Origin: Clostridia bacterium
Lineage (GTDB): Bacteria > Bacillota > Clostridia > Peptostreptococcales > Anaerovoracaceae
DNA length: 8,916 bases
Assembly: GCA_024682015.1 (NCBI GenBank)
Contig: JAIKZT010000161.1
Location: 1-8,916, forward strand
Direction: 5' to 3'
Positions 1 through 5,943 of the stretch are shown piece after piece (position 1 is the stretch's first letter; the number at the start of each line of letters is the position of its first letter). The translations under genes were made by a program, and so were the position numbers. The notes beneath the pieces were generated by a model, which had not been told where the DNA came from, did not search any database, and worked only from the letters and a program-made list of their open reading frames with translations.

Positions 1-243
1 CGCGCCCGTGCAGATCTGGATCGGGTCAGCCTTGCCTACGTCGATCTGGCAGACGGTGAGCTTGTCCGCGTTGGGGTGCGGCTCCACGCTCAGCACCTTG
101 CCGATGACGACGTTTTCGATGTCCTTGTTGTAATAGTCGACGGTCTCCAGGTTGGAACCGCTCAGGATGAGGCGGTCACAGAACTCCTGCACGCCGACGT
201 TGATGTCCGTATATTCTTCTAACCATTTGATCGGTGCTAACAT
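1..243 (-). CDS. pheT: Phenylalanyl-tRNA synthetase beta subunit, N-terminal fragment (cut by window edge)
   Basis: Only the first 81 codons are inside the window; the gene runs off the left edge with an open frame and no sign of damage. PheT is the large subunit of the alpha2-beta2 enzyme that charges tRNA-Phe, and its N-terminus carries an OB-fold tRNA-binding domain. I read the translation from the ATG at 243-241: it opens with MLAPIKWLEEYTDI and continues to VIGKVLSVEPHPNADKLTVC around residues 47-66, the usual start of that OB-fold domain in bacterial PheT. The start is preceded by AAGGAGG, which overlaps the TAA stop of pheS; only 12 bases separate the two genes, so they are very probably co-transcribed and translationally linked. 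The identification is firm; the catalytic-like core, B3/B4 editing domain and anticodon-binding domain cannot be seen here. Confidence 0.93.
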   Translation of the reverse strand, partial: MLAPIKWLEEYTDINVGVQEFCDRLILSGSNLETVDYYNKDIENVVIGKVLSVEPHPNADKLTVCQIDVGKADPIQICTGA

Positions 244-255
244 GTGCCTGCCTCC

Positions 256-1278
256 TTATCTGAACTGCTTGACGAAGCGGATGTCGTTCTCGTACAGCAG
301 ACGGATGTCGTCCACTTCGTACTTGAGCATCGCTGTGCGTTCCACGCCCATGCCGAAGGCAAAGCCCGTGTACTTTTCGGTGTCGATGCCGCCGACCTTC
401 AGGACGTTCGGATGCACCATGCCGCAGCCGAGGATCTCGATCCAGCCGGAGCCCTTGCACACCTTGCAGCCCTTGCCGCCGCACTTGAAGCAGGACACGT
501 CCATCTCCGCGGAGGGTTCGGTGAACGGGAAGTGGTGCGGGCGGAACTTCGTCCTCGTGCTTGACCCGAACATCTGCTTGGCGAACTGGTCGAGCACGCC
601 CTTCAGATCCGCCATCGTGATGCCCTCGTCCACGACGAGGCCTTCGACCTGATGGAACATGGGAGAATGCGTGGCGTCCGGCGTATCGCAGCGGAAGCAT
701 CTGCCCGGCGCGATGACCTTGATCGGTGGTTTCTGCGACAGCAGCGTGCGCACCTGCACCGGGGACGTCTGCGTGCGCAGCAGCACGTCGTCCGTGATGT
801 AGAACGTATCCGTCATGTCGCGCGCGGGATGGTTCGGTCCCGCGTTCAGCGCGTCGAAGTTGTTGAACACGGTCTCCACTTCCGGGCCTTCCACGACGGA
901 GAAGCCCATGCTGCGGAAGCAGCTCGTGATCTCGTCGATCGTGATGGACAGCAGATGGCGGCTTCCCAGTTCGCAGGGAACGGCAGGCTCCGTAACGTCC
1001 ACCCGCTCCGCCGCCAGCGCCATTTCCTTCTGCATGTTGCGAAAATACTCCATGCGCTCGTTCAGCGTATTTTCGATCTTCGCGCGCGCCTCGTTCGCCG
1101 CGGCGCCGAAGGACTTTCTCTCTTCGGGCGCGAGAGCCTTCATGCCCTTGAGCATCTCGGTGAGTTCACCCTTCTTGCCCAGCAGCTGGACGCGCAGGTT
1201 CTCCGCCTCCTGCAGGGAGGAAATGCACGCCATGCGCTTTTCCGCTTCCTGCATCAGATTCATCAGTTTTTCTTTCAT
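256..1278 (-). CDS. pheS: Phenylalanyl-tRNA synthetase alpha subunit
   Basis: PheS is the catalytic subunit of the cytoplasmic alpha2-beta2 PheRS, activating phenylalanine with ATP and transferring it to tRNA-Phe. The protein is 340 residues, the normal length for bacterial PheS. Residues 1-90 form the charged N-terminal coiled-coil arm that contacts tRNA. The class II core follows: motif 2 (RCDTPDATHSPMFHQ, about 196-210), the Phe-pocket segment FPFTEPSAEMD (250-260), GWIEILGCGMVHPNVL (278-293) and motif 3 with GMGVERTAML (309-318). Four cysteines at 263, 266, 271 and 274 form a CxxC...CxxC pair typical of the Gram-positive PheS type and possibly metal-binding. The ATG is preceded by TTGGAGGC about 8 bases upstream. 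The gene starts 24 bases after the methyltransferase stop and ends 12 bases before pheT, so the three look like one operon. I see no T-box leader directly in front of it. Confidence 0.97.
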   Translation of the reverse strand: MKEKLMNLMQEAEKRMACISSLQEAENLRVQLLGKKGELTEMLKGMKALAPEERKSFGAAANEARAKIENTLNERMEYFRNMQKEMALAAERVDVTEPAVPCELGSRHLLSITIDEITSCFRSMGFSVVEGPEVETVFNNFDALNAGPNHPARDMTDTFYITDDVLLRTQTSPVQVRTLLSQKPPIKVIAPGRCFRCDTPDATHSPMFHQVEGLVVDEGITMADLKGVLDQFAKQMFGSSTRTKFRPHHFPFTEPSAEMDVSCFKCGGKGCKVCKGSGWIEILGCGMVHPNVLKVGGIDTEKYTGFAFGMGVERTAMLKYEVDDIRLLYENDIRFVKQFR

Positions 1279-1302
1279 GTATAAGCCTCCAATAGCTTGA
1301 AT

Positions 1303-2133
1303 TTACTTATTGCCGCCCGCCGCGCGCTGGCGCAGGGACTCGTACATCAGGATGCCGCAGGCCACCGCGGCGTTCAGGGATTCGGCCTGACCCTCCATAG
1401 GGATGGACACGCGGTCCGCCCCTTTCAGGAACGCGTCGTCCGCCCCGTTGCCTTCGTTGCCGACGACGAGCGCGATGTCCTTCCCCAGGGGCGCTTCCCA
1501 GCAAGGCGCGCCTTCCATGTGAGCCGTCCAGACCCGTTTACGCTGCCTTGCGAGCATATCCAGGGCTTCCCCTGCGCTTTCGCAAAGCAGCACCGGAAAT
1601 CGGAACACGCATCCGGCGGAGGATCTGACGGCCTTTGGCCCGTAGGGATCCGCGCAGCCCTTCAGGAGCAGCGCCCCGGAAAAGCCGCAGCTCTCCGCGG
1701 TCCGAAGCAGCGTGCCCAGGTTGCCCGGGTCCTGGATGCGGTCACACACCAAGACGCAGCTGCCGGGAAAGAACAGGTCCTCCTCCCGCCAGGCTTTCTT
1801 GAGGCAGACAGCCGCGATCCCCTGGGCGGTCTGCGTATCCGAGACCTTCCCGAAAACCCTTTCCGATAAAACGCATACGGCCGAACCGCTGTTTTCCGCC
1901 AGCTGCAGGATCTCCTCGATCTCCGCCCGCCGGCTCAGCGCTTCGGCCCCCGTAAAGATGAACCGGATCGGTATTCCCTGCTGCAGGGCCTCCCGGACCA
2001 GGTTCGGTCCCTCGACCAGATACATGCCCAGAGCGTCCCGGTGTTTCTTTTCCGCCAGCGACGCCGCCAGTTTGACGGCCTTGTTGTCCGGCGAAACGAT
2101 CTCTATGCGGTTCGTAGCTCTCTTCTCCTGCAT
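1303..2133 (-). CDS. TrmH/SpoU-family RNA 2'-O-methyltransferase (YsgA/RlmB-like)
   Basis: This is a SAM-dependent SPOUT-class enzyme expected to methylate a ribose 2'-OH in rRNA or tRNA. All three SpoU motifs are visible: motif 1 DRIQDPGNLGTLLRTA (131-146) with the Asn and Arg used in catalysis, motif 2 VVGNEGNG (223-230), and motif 3 IPMEGQAESLNAAVA (244-258), which forms the trefoil knot that binds SAM. Residues 20-110 are the small substrate-binding domain, with the YLVEGPNLVREAL start (38-50). The 276-residue length fits the two-domain family. In Bacillus subtilis the relative ysgA sits just upstream of pheST, as here. The exact RNA target cannot be read from the sequence, so I give no symbol. 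The start is less certain: the ATG at 2133 has no clear Shine-Dalgarno, an in-frame TAA lies 12 bases upstream, and an AGGAG occurs inside codons 2-3. The gene follows ftsZ after 90 bases containing a hairpin. Confidence 0.92.
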   Translation of the reverse strand: MQEKRATNRIEIVSPDNKAVKLAASLAEKKHRDALGMYLVEGPNLVREALQQGIPIRFIFTGAEALSRRAEIEEILQLAENSGSAVCVLSERVFGKVSDTQTAQGIAAVCLKKAWREEDLFFPGSCVLVCDRIQDPGNLGTLLRTAESCGFSGALLLKGCADPYGPKAVRSSAGCVFRFPVLLCESAGEALDMLARQRKRVWTAHMEGAPCWEAPLGKDIALVVGNEGNGADDAFLKGADRVSIPMEGQAESLNAAVACGILMYESLRQRAAGGNK

Positions 2134-2154
2134 GTGTCTGCTTTATGTACCAAA

Positions 2155-2205
2155 GGGACGGCCTTCCCGCAGGCAGGCGCGCGCCAGCCTTTTGAAAGCC
2201 GTCCC
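2155..2205 (-). terminator. Structured spacer between ftsZ and the methyltransferase (possible weak terminator or attenuator)
   Basis: The arms 2155-2166 and 2194-2205 form a 12-bp stem. Read on the minus strand it pairs fully, with one G-U wobble; on the plus strand the same position is an A-C mismatch, so the structure favours the transcript of the genes here. Inside it, 2172-2174/2187-2189 and 2176-2178/2183-2185 form a second GC-rich stem with one U-U mismatch. The downstream tail on the minus strand is only CUUUGGU, a poor U-tract, so full termination is doubtful. Partial termination, RNA processing or protection of the ftsZ 3' end would all fit. A short T run (2211-2215) follows on the plus side, but there is no plus-strand gene for it to serve. 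Confidence 0.4.
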
Positions 2206-2223
2206 CAAGCTTTTTCCTAACGT

Positions 2224-3342
2224 TTAGAAATTGAACTTCTTTCCGGGATTGTTGAGGAAATCCGGAATGGGGAAGTCGTTGGCCGGGTTATAGGCCTCTT
2301 CGGCGGGTTTTACCGGCTCGGGCGCCGCGGCCGTTTCGACCGGTTTGCTTTCCGCAGCGGCCTCCTCCAGCCCCCTGCCCTCTTCCTCGAAGCCCGTCGC
2401 GATGACGGTGACGCGGACCTCGTCGTGCATGTCCTCCTTGATGGAGGCGCCGAAGATGATCATGGCGTCCTCGGAGACTTCTCTGGATACGACGTCCGCA
2501 GCTCCAGCGACCTCGAGCAATGCCAGGTCGTAGCCGCCCATGATGTTGAGCAGGACGGCCTTGGCACCCTTGATGCTCGTCTCGAGCAGCGGGCTGTCCA
2601 CGGCTGCGTGGATGGCGTCCTCGACCCGGTTCTCGCCGCTGGCTTTGCCGATGCCCATATGGGCGATGCCGCGGTCGCTCATGACGGTCTTGACGTCCGC
2701 GAAGTCGAGGTTGATGAGCGCCGTATCGGTGATGAGGGTGGAGATGCCGTCGACGCCGCTCTTCAGGACGTCGTCCGCCATGCGGAAGGCATCCAGCATG
2801 CTCATGTGGGGGTCGGACGCCTGCAGCAGCCTGTCGTTGGGGACGACCACCAGGGAGTCCACATAGTTCTTCAGGAACTTGATGCCCAGCTCCGCGTGCT
2901 CTTTTCTCTTTCTGCCCTCAAAGGTGAAAGGCTTCGTGACCACGCCCACGGTAAGGGCGCCTGCGGTCTTGGCGATCTTGGCGATGACGGGTGCAGCGCC
3001 CGTTCCGGTGCCGCCGCCCATGCCCGCGGTGATGAAGACCATGTCCGATCCCGCGATGATCTTCTCAAGAGCTTCCATGCTCTCCTCCGCGCTCTTCTGG
3101 CCGATCTCTGGATTGCCGCCCGCGCCGAGGCCCTTCGTGAGCTTTTCGCCGATCTGGACTTTCGTCTCAGCCTTGTTTGTCTTTAAAACCTGATTATCGG
3201 TGTTGACCGCGATGAACGTAACGCCCTTCAGGTTGGATTCGATCATGCGGTTGACCGCATTGCATCCGGCGCCGCCTACGCCGATGACCTTGATATTCGC
3301 CGTGGTCGGTGCCGGCTCTTCAAATTGCAGCATTGGGGACAT
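2224..3342 (-). CDS. ftsZ: Cell division GTPase FtsZ
   Basis: FtsZ is the tubulin homologue that polymerises into the cytokinetic ring and organises septal wall synthesis on the inner face of the membrane. The 372-residue protein shows the nucleotide-binding start VIGVGGAGCNAVNRM (19-33), the tubulin signature GGGTGTG (109-115), and the T7 loop NLDFADVKTVM (211-221), whose Asp213 and Asp216 complete GTP hydrolysis in the neighbouring subunit. The globular core ends near VIATGFE (313-319). A short, Ala/Glu/Pro-rich linker of about 36 residues follows, then a C-terminal peptide DFPIPDFLNN (356-365) that should bind membrane-anchoring partners, and an unusual end GKKFNF. The ATG is preceded by AGGAGG at 8 bases; a second Met at codon 4 is less well placed. 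It lies 97 bases downstream of ftsQ, and no ftsA is present between them, so SepF or another anchor encoded elsewhere is likely. Confidence 0.98.
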   Translation of the reverse strand: MSPMLQFEEPAPTTANIKVIGVGGAGCNAVNRMIESNLKGVTFIAVNTDNQVLKTNKAETKVQIGEKLTKGLGAGGNPEIGQKSAEESMEALEKIIAGSDMVFITAGMGGGTGTGAAPVIAKIAKTAGALTVGVVTKPFTFEGRKRKEHAELGIKFLKNYVDSLVVVPNDRLLQASDPHMSMLDAFRMADDVLKSGVDGISTLITDTALINLDFADVKTVMSDRGIAHMGIGKASGENRVEDAIHAAVDSPLLETSIKGAKAVLLNIMGGYDLALLEVAGAADVVSREVSEDAMIIFGASIKEDMHDEVRVTVIATGFEEEGRGLEEAAAESKPVETAAAPEPVKPAEEAYNPANDFPIPDFLNNPGKKFNF

Positions 3343-3383
3343 CTTTCCGCCTCCTGATTAATAACGCAAATATATACAAAGTT

Positions 3384-3392
3384 AGTTTAGCA
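3384..3392 (-). promoter_or_regulatory. Candidate extended -10 upstream of ftsZ
   Basis: The 97-base gap between ftsQ and ftsZ is AT-rich and, on the minus strand, contains TGCTAAACT, an extended -10-like box (TGn plus 4 of 6 matches to TATAAT). There is no convincing -35. An imperfect inverted repeat, GGGTG/CACCC (3401-3405 and 3413-3417), occupies the place where one would be expected and could act as an operator or a weak hairpin. A second AT-rich stretch (TATATATT) lies closer to ftsZ. An internal ftsZ promoter is common in dcw clusters, but the sequence evidence here is thin. Confidence 0.22.
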
Positions 3393-3441
3393 CATTTTGA
3401 GGGTGAATGCACCACCCCGATACAATATCTTGTGACTTTTT

Positions 3442-4278
3442 TTAGTAGATCGGACTATAGGACAGGTAGCTGTCCGTTCCCACCCGGATGACCCCTCTCG
3501 TGATGTCCTCCTTGTAGAGCTCCTGCAGGAGCTTCTGGAGGCTTTCCATGTTGTCGCGGATGTTGGCCGGCGTTCCCTCGCAGTACAGGTCGTCGTAGAT
3601 GTACGCCCTGATGATGACCGTGGAAAAGTCGATCCGCTTGAAATACAGGTCGCTCTGTTCCACGAGCGCCAGCAGCGACAGCGTGTCCGTCAGCAGATAC
3701 GTCTGCTCCACCTGCAGCGGATTGCCAGGGGTCATCTCCACGATGGACATGTTGCCCAGAATGGGCAGCGCAGGTTCGCTGCCCGCGATGCGCAGCACCG
3801 TCCCTTCCCTGTCGATGAGCACGTACTGCTCGCCGTAGGGAACGGCCGCGTACTCCCGCCGCTCGACCAGATCGATCTTGATGGTCGACGGAGGATCGCG
3901 CTCGATGTCCGCGGTCTTGATGTAGGGGTCCGCCAGCAGCGCGTCGCGCGCCGGTTTCGTCTTCGTCTCGAAGAACATGTTGACCCCGCTCTGCAGGCCC
4001 GACAGCTGCACGACCTGCGCCGGCGTGTAGTAATGGTTGCCCTGCACCTCGAAATGGCGCACGGCGAAGTGAGACGAATTCAGAAACTGATAGGCGCCGA
4101 AGACGAGCGCGCAAAAAACAACAAAACGGAGGAAGTAGTGCTTTTTACGCCTTTTCCTCGATTTTTTGCCGCCAGACTTCTGCTGCACCGGATACGTTTC
4201 GTAGCCGGTCAGCTCTTCGCCCGTATACTGTTGCTCCTCTTCCTCGCGGGAAGGATACGTCTCCTGATAATCGTCCAT
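3442..4278 (-). CDS. ftsQ: Cell division protein FtsQ/DivIB
   Basis: FtsQ (DivIB in Bacillus) is a bitopic membrane protein that forms the FtsQ-FtsL-FtsB scaffold and helps activate septal peptidoglycan synthesis. The 278-residue protein has an acidic, Tyr/Glu-rich cytoplasmic tail (1-34), a basic stop-transfer stretch KKSRKRRKK (38-46), one hydrophobic membrane segment (about 48-66), a POTRA domain starting FAVRHFEVQGNHYYTP (71-86) and ending with IKIDLVERREYAAV (133-146), and an extracytoplasmic beta domain (about 148-270). This order is diagnostic for the family. The start has no Shine-Dalgarno: the bases before ATG are CTAAAATATATAAG, which look like a -10 box, so the mRNA is predicted to begin at or one base before the ATG. 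GTG at codon 31 is the only other useful start and has no better site. The gene begins a new unit after the terminator of the preceding small gene and leads into ftsZ. Confidence 0.92.
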   Translation of the reverse strand: MDDYQETYPSREEEEQQYTGEELTGYETYPVQQKSGGKKSRKRRKKHYFLRFVVFCALVFGAYQFLNSSHFAVRHFEVQGNHYYTPAQVVQLSGLQSGVNMFFETKTKPARDALLADPYIKTADIERDPPSTIKIDLVERREYAAVPYGEQYVLIDREGTVLRIAGSEPALPILGNMSIVEMTPGNPLQVEQTYLLTDTLSLLALVEQSDLYFKRIDFSTVIIRAYIYDDLYCEGTPANIRDNMESLQKLLQELYKEDITRGVIRVGTDSYLSYSPIY

Positions 4279-4285
4279 CTTATAT

Positions 4286-4313
4286 ATTTTAGCGGATTTG
4301 CATTAAATGTCAA
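4286..4313 (-). promoter_or_regulatory. Sigma-A-type promoter of ftsQ, predicted to give a leaderless transcript
   Basis: On the minus strand TTGACA (4313-4308) matches the -35 consensus in all six bases and TAAAAT (4291-4286) matches the -10 in five of six, with a 16-base spacer. Only seven bases separate the -10 from the ftsQ ATG at 4278. Counting from the -10, the start of transcription falls at G4279 or A4278, giving a 5' leader of zero or one base. The promoter lies directly after the terminator of the upstream small gene, so it looks like the main start of the ftsQ-ftsZ unit. The boxes are seen directly; the transcription start is inferred. Confidence 0.75.
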
Positions 4314-4330
4314 CCGCGGGCAGACTGAAG

Positions 4331-4367
4331 GCATAAAAAGGCGGCAGGCCTTGATCCTGCCGCCTTT
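4331..4367 (-). terminator. Intrinsic terminator after the small DUF6514-like gene
   Basis: The minus strand forms a perfect 12-bp stem, AAAGGCGGCAGG with CCTGCCGCCTTT (arms 4367-4356 and 4348-4337), around a seven-base loop, followed by a T run that reads TTTTT within the 3' arm and beyond, then ATG. It begins 16 bases after the TAA stop of the small gene. It separates that gene from the ftsQ promoter 18 bases further on. The GC-rich core and U-tract make it a strong rho-independent terminator. Confidence 0.9.
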
Positions 4368-4383
4368 CCAGCGGTTTCGCGCC

Positions 4384-4596
4384 TTACGGCAGCAGACTCT
4401 CCACGGCGTTCCTAGCCCGGGACGGGTCAAGCTGGATCCGATTGAACAGATCCGCCATCTCCTCCACCACCTCCCGGTTGGAAGAGATGTCGTGGATCGC
4501 CTGCGTGCGGCACTGAATGCCGTAGACGAGATGCACGGAATCCTCGCATAGCAACGTTTCCTCCACGACGACGTAGTGAATTTCCTTCGTTTTCAT
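4384..4596 (-). CDS. Small conserved protein, DUF6514-like, function unknown
   Basis: This encodes 70 residues with no signal peptide and no membrane segment. The sequence begins with alternating hydrophobic residues (EIHYVVVEETLL), has a middle part HLVYGIQCRTQAIHDISSN (22-40), and ends in a predicted helix with EEMADLFNRIQLDPSRARNAVESLL (45-69). The pattern 'YGIxC...IxDISxxxxxVxxxxxLFxxxxLxPxxxxxxVExxL' resembles the DUF6514 family of small Bacillota proteins, which I recall but could not align here; no role is established for it. A GGAGG sits six bases before the ATG, supporting real translation. The gene has its own TATAAT-like box upstream and a strong terminator downstream, so it appears to be a separate transcription unit set inside the division cluster, between murG and ftsQ, where murB or murC sits in some relatives. 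Codon use looks like that of its neighbours. That it is a gene is likely; the family call is moderate. Confidence 0.75.
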   Translation of the reverse strand: MKTKEIHYVVVEETLLCEDSVHLVYGIQCRTQAIHDISSNREVVEEMADLFNRIQLDPSRARNAVESLLP

Positions 4597-4631
4597 GACA
4601 TACCTCCGCTATTTCCGTAAATATGTTTCCA

Positions 4632-4637
4632 ATTATA
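4632..4637 (-). promoter_or_regulatory. Candidate -10 box (TATAAT) for the small gene
   Basis: A perfect TATAAT lies on the minus strand, 35 bases before the ATG at 4596, and would give a leader of about 28 bases that contains the GGAGG site. No good -35 is found 16-18 bases upstream (ATAATC or GATAAT), so the promoter may need an activator, use another sigma factor, or be a chance match in this AT-rich gap. Confidence 0.4.
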
Positions 4638-4707
4638 AGACACGGAAAAGGGGCGATTATCACGCGCAAAGATGCGGATCCAGGCTGTCGCCTGCCGAAA
4701 ACTCTGC

Positions 4708-4724
4708 TTAACAATAATTGTTAA
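4708..4724. promoter_or_regulatory. Perfect 17-bp palindrome, candidate operator
   Basis: The sequence TTAACAATAATTGTTAA is a perfect inverted repeat of two 8-base arms around one central A. Its inner part, TAACAAT-A-ATTGTTA, has the 7-1-7 layout and AATnATT core of Fur-family operators such as the Fur and PerR boxes of Bacillus. It overlaps the -10 of a candidate minus-strand promoter: TTGAAT (4739-4734), a 17-base spacer, then TATTGT (4716-4711), each 4 of 6 to consensus. A repressor here would block transcription of the small gene at 4384-4596. The palindrome is certain; the regulator and role are inferred. The remainder of the 220-base gap (4597-4816) holds the murG terminator, a small CAGGC/GCCTG hairpin (4681-4694) and no other gene. 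Confidence 0.45.
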
Positions 4725-4737
4725 TCTTTATAAATTC

Positions 4738-4780
4738 AATAAATAAACAGGCTATACAGATAATATTTATCTGCATAGCC
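4738..4780 (-). terminator. Intrinsic terminator after murG
   Basis: The arms 4780-4767 and 4763-4750 form a 14-bp stem around a three-base loop, GGCTATGCAGATAA with TTATCTGTATAGCC. On the minus strand it is fully paired with one G-U wobble, while the plus strand would have an A-C mismatch. A U-rich tail, UGUUUAUUUAUU, follows. It starts 36 bases after the murG stop and closes the mraY-murD-ftsW-murG unit. The stem is AU-rich in the middle, so efficiency may be moderate. Confidence 0.8.
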
Positions 4781-4816
4781 AATTATTCAAAATATTAAAC
4801 TTTTTTTCTTTTTGTT

Positions 4817-5932
4817 TCATCGCGCGTCCACGACCCGCTTCATTTCCGCGTAGATCGCGTCCACCGCATCCTTCCGTCCCGCCTTCGCCGCGCAATTTGC
4901 CATGCGCGAAAGGCGGTCGCGATCCCCGGACAAGGCCAGCACAGCGTCCGTAAAGATCCCGTAGCCGTCCTTCATGTTCTTTTCCTCGATCAGAACCGCC
5001 GCTCCCGCGTCCGAAGCCGACTTCGCATTGTAATACTGGTGGTTGTTCGTCACGTTCGGGGACGGGATCAGGATGGATGGTTTTCCGCTGGCGAGGATCT
5101 CCGTCATGGCGATGGCCCCGGAGCGGCTCACGATCAGGTCGGCTGCCGCCATCAGCACGGGCATGTCGTCCGCGTAATCGATGAGCCGGACGAACTCATC
5201 CGCGCCGGCGATCTCCGAAAGCAGCGCCTTCACTTCCTCGAAATAGCGGCGCCCCGTCACAAAGAATACCCGGATGCTGCGGCCGGATGCCGCAAGCGTC
5301 CGCACCAGATCGACGGTCGCCAGATTCAGCACCTGCGCGCCGAGGCTGCCCCCGGTGACGAGCACCATGAAATCCTCGTCCGAAAGCCCCTTTTCTGCGC
5401 GGGCTTTCGCGCGGTCACCGGCGAGAAATCCCCGGCGGATGGGGTTGCCCGTCAGCACGACGCGCTCCTTATGCGCGAAGTGCTCCCGTGACTCCTCAAA
5501 CGAGACGAAGATGCCGTCCGCGTATTTTTCCAGCATTTTATTCGCCATGCCCGGCACGACGTTCGATTCATGCAGAAAGCACGGAATGCCCATTTTCGAA
5601 GCTTTGCGCACCACGGGGCCCGTTACGTAGCCGCCGGTTCCCAGCACGGCGTCGGGCTGAAACTCCCGCAGGATGGCCTCCGCTTCCCGCCCGCCTTTCA
5701 CGAGGTCCCTGGCGGTCTTGACATTCTTCAGGAGGTTGCGGCGGTTGAACCCGCTGGCGTCGATGCCCCGGATCTCGTAGCCCGCAGCGGGCACCAGGCG
5801 GTTCTCCATGCCCGTTTTCGTCCCGATGAACAGGATCTTCGCGTCCGGCTCTTCGCTGCGGATCTTGTCCGCGATGGCGATGGCAGGATAAATGTGGCCG
5901 CCGGTTCCGGCGCAGCTTAAGACGACGTTCAT
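4817..5932 (-). CDS. murG: UDP-N-acetylglucosamine:lipid I GlcNAc transferase MurG
   Basis: MurG transfers GlcNAc from UDP-GlcNAc to lipid I on the inner face of the cytoplasmic membrane, giving lipid II, the building block of peptidoglycan. The 371-residue protein has the two-domain GT-B plan. The N-terminal glycine loops GTGGHIYPA (9-17) and GTGGYVTGP (98-106) should face lipid I, with HESNVVPG (121-128) following. The C-terminal UDP-GlcNAc domain has VTGGSLGAQ (192-200), SRSGAIAMTE (269-278, Ser where many homologues have SRAGA) and the NNHQ motif (296-299). The ATG at 5932 is preceded by AAAGGAG, which overlaps the ftsW stop codon; the gap is 11 bases. It is the last gene of its unit, followed by a hairpin terminator. 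In Bacillus subtilis murB comes next, but here the next gene is a small protein of unknown function. Confidence 0.98.
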   Translation of the reverse strand: MNVVLSCAGTGGHIYPAIAIADKIRSEEPDAKILFIGTKTGMENRLVPAAGYEIRGIDASGFNRRNLLKNVKTARDLVKGGREAEAILREFQPDAVLGTGGYVTGPVVRKASKMGIPCFLHESNVVPGMANKMLEKYADGIFVSFEESREHFAHKERVVLTGNPIRRGFLAGDRAKARAEKGLSDEDFMVLVTGGSLGAQVLNLATVDLVRTLAASGRSIRVFFVTGRRYFEEVKALLSEIAGADEFVRLIDYADDMPVLMAAADLIVSRSGAIAMTEILASGKPSILIPSPNVTNNHQYYNAKSASDAGAAVLIEEKNMKDGYGIFTDAVLALSGDRDRLSRMANCAAKAGRKDAVDAIYAEMKRVVDAR

Positions 5933-5943
5933 GGAAGGCTCCT

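Noticed and set aside
152..652. Plus-strand open frames across pheS/pheT and similar ones over the other genes
   Set aside because: They are shadows of well-identified minus-strand genes, without ribosome-binding sites or recognisable products.
2155..2215. The ftsZ-methyltransferase hairpin as a plus-strand terminator, since a T run follows at 2211-2215
   Set aside because: No plus-strand gene precedes it, and the stem pairs better on the minus strand (G-U instead of A-C).
3401..3419. CGGGGTGGTGCA on the minus strand upstream of ftsZ, similar to the T-box sequence AGGGTGGNACCGCG
   Set aside because: Only the GGGTGG part matches; the rest of the motif, a specifier stem and a terminator are missing, and the 97-base gap is too short for a full T-box leader.
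4427..4714. A 95-codon minus-strand frame overlapping the small gene in another frame
   Set aside because: Its start lies near the palindrome without a Shine-Dalgarno and its sequence is Arg/Gly-rich frame-shift-like, whereas the 70-codon frame has GGAGG at the right distance and a family-like pattern.
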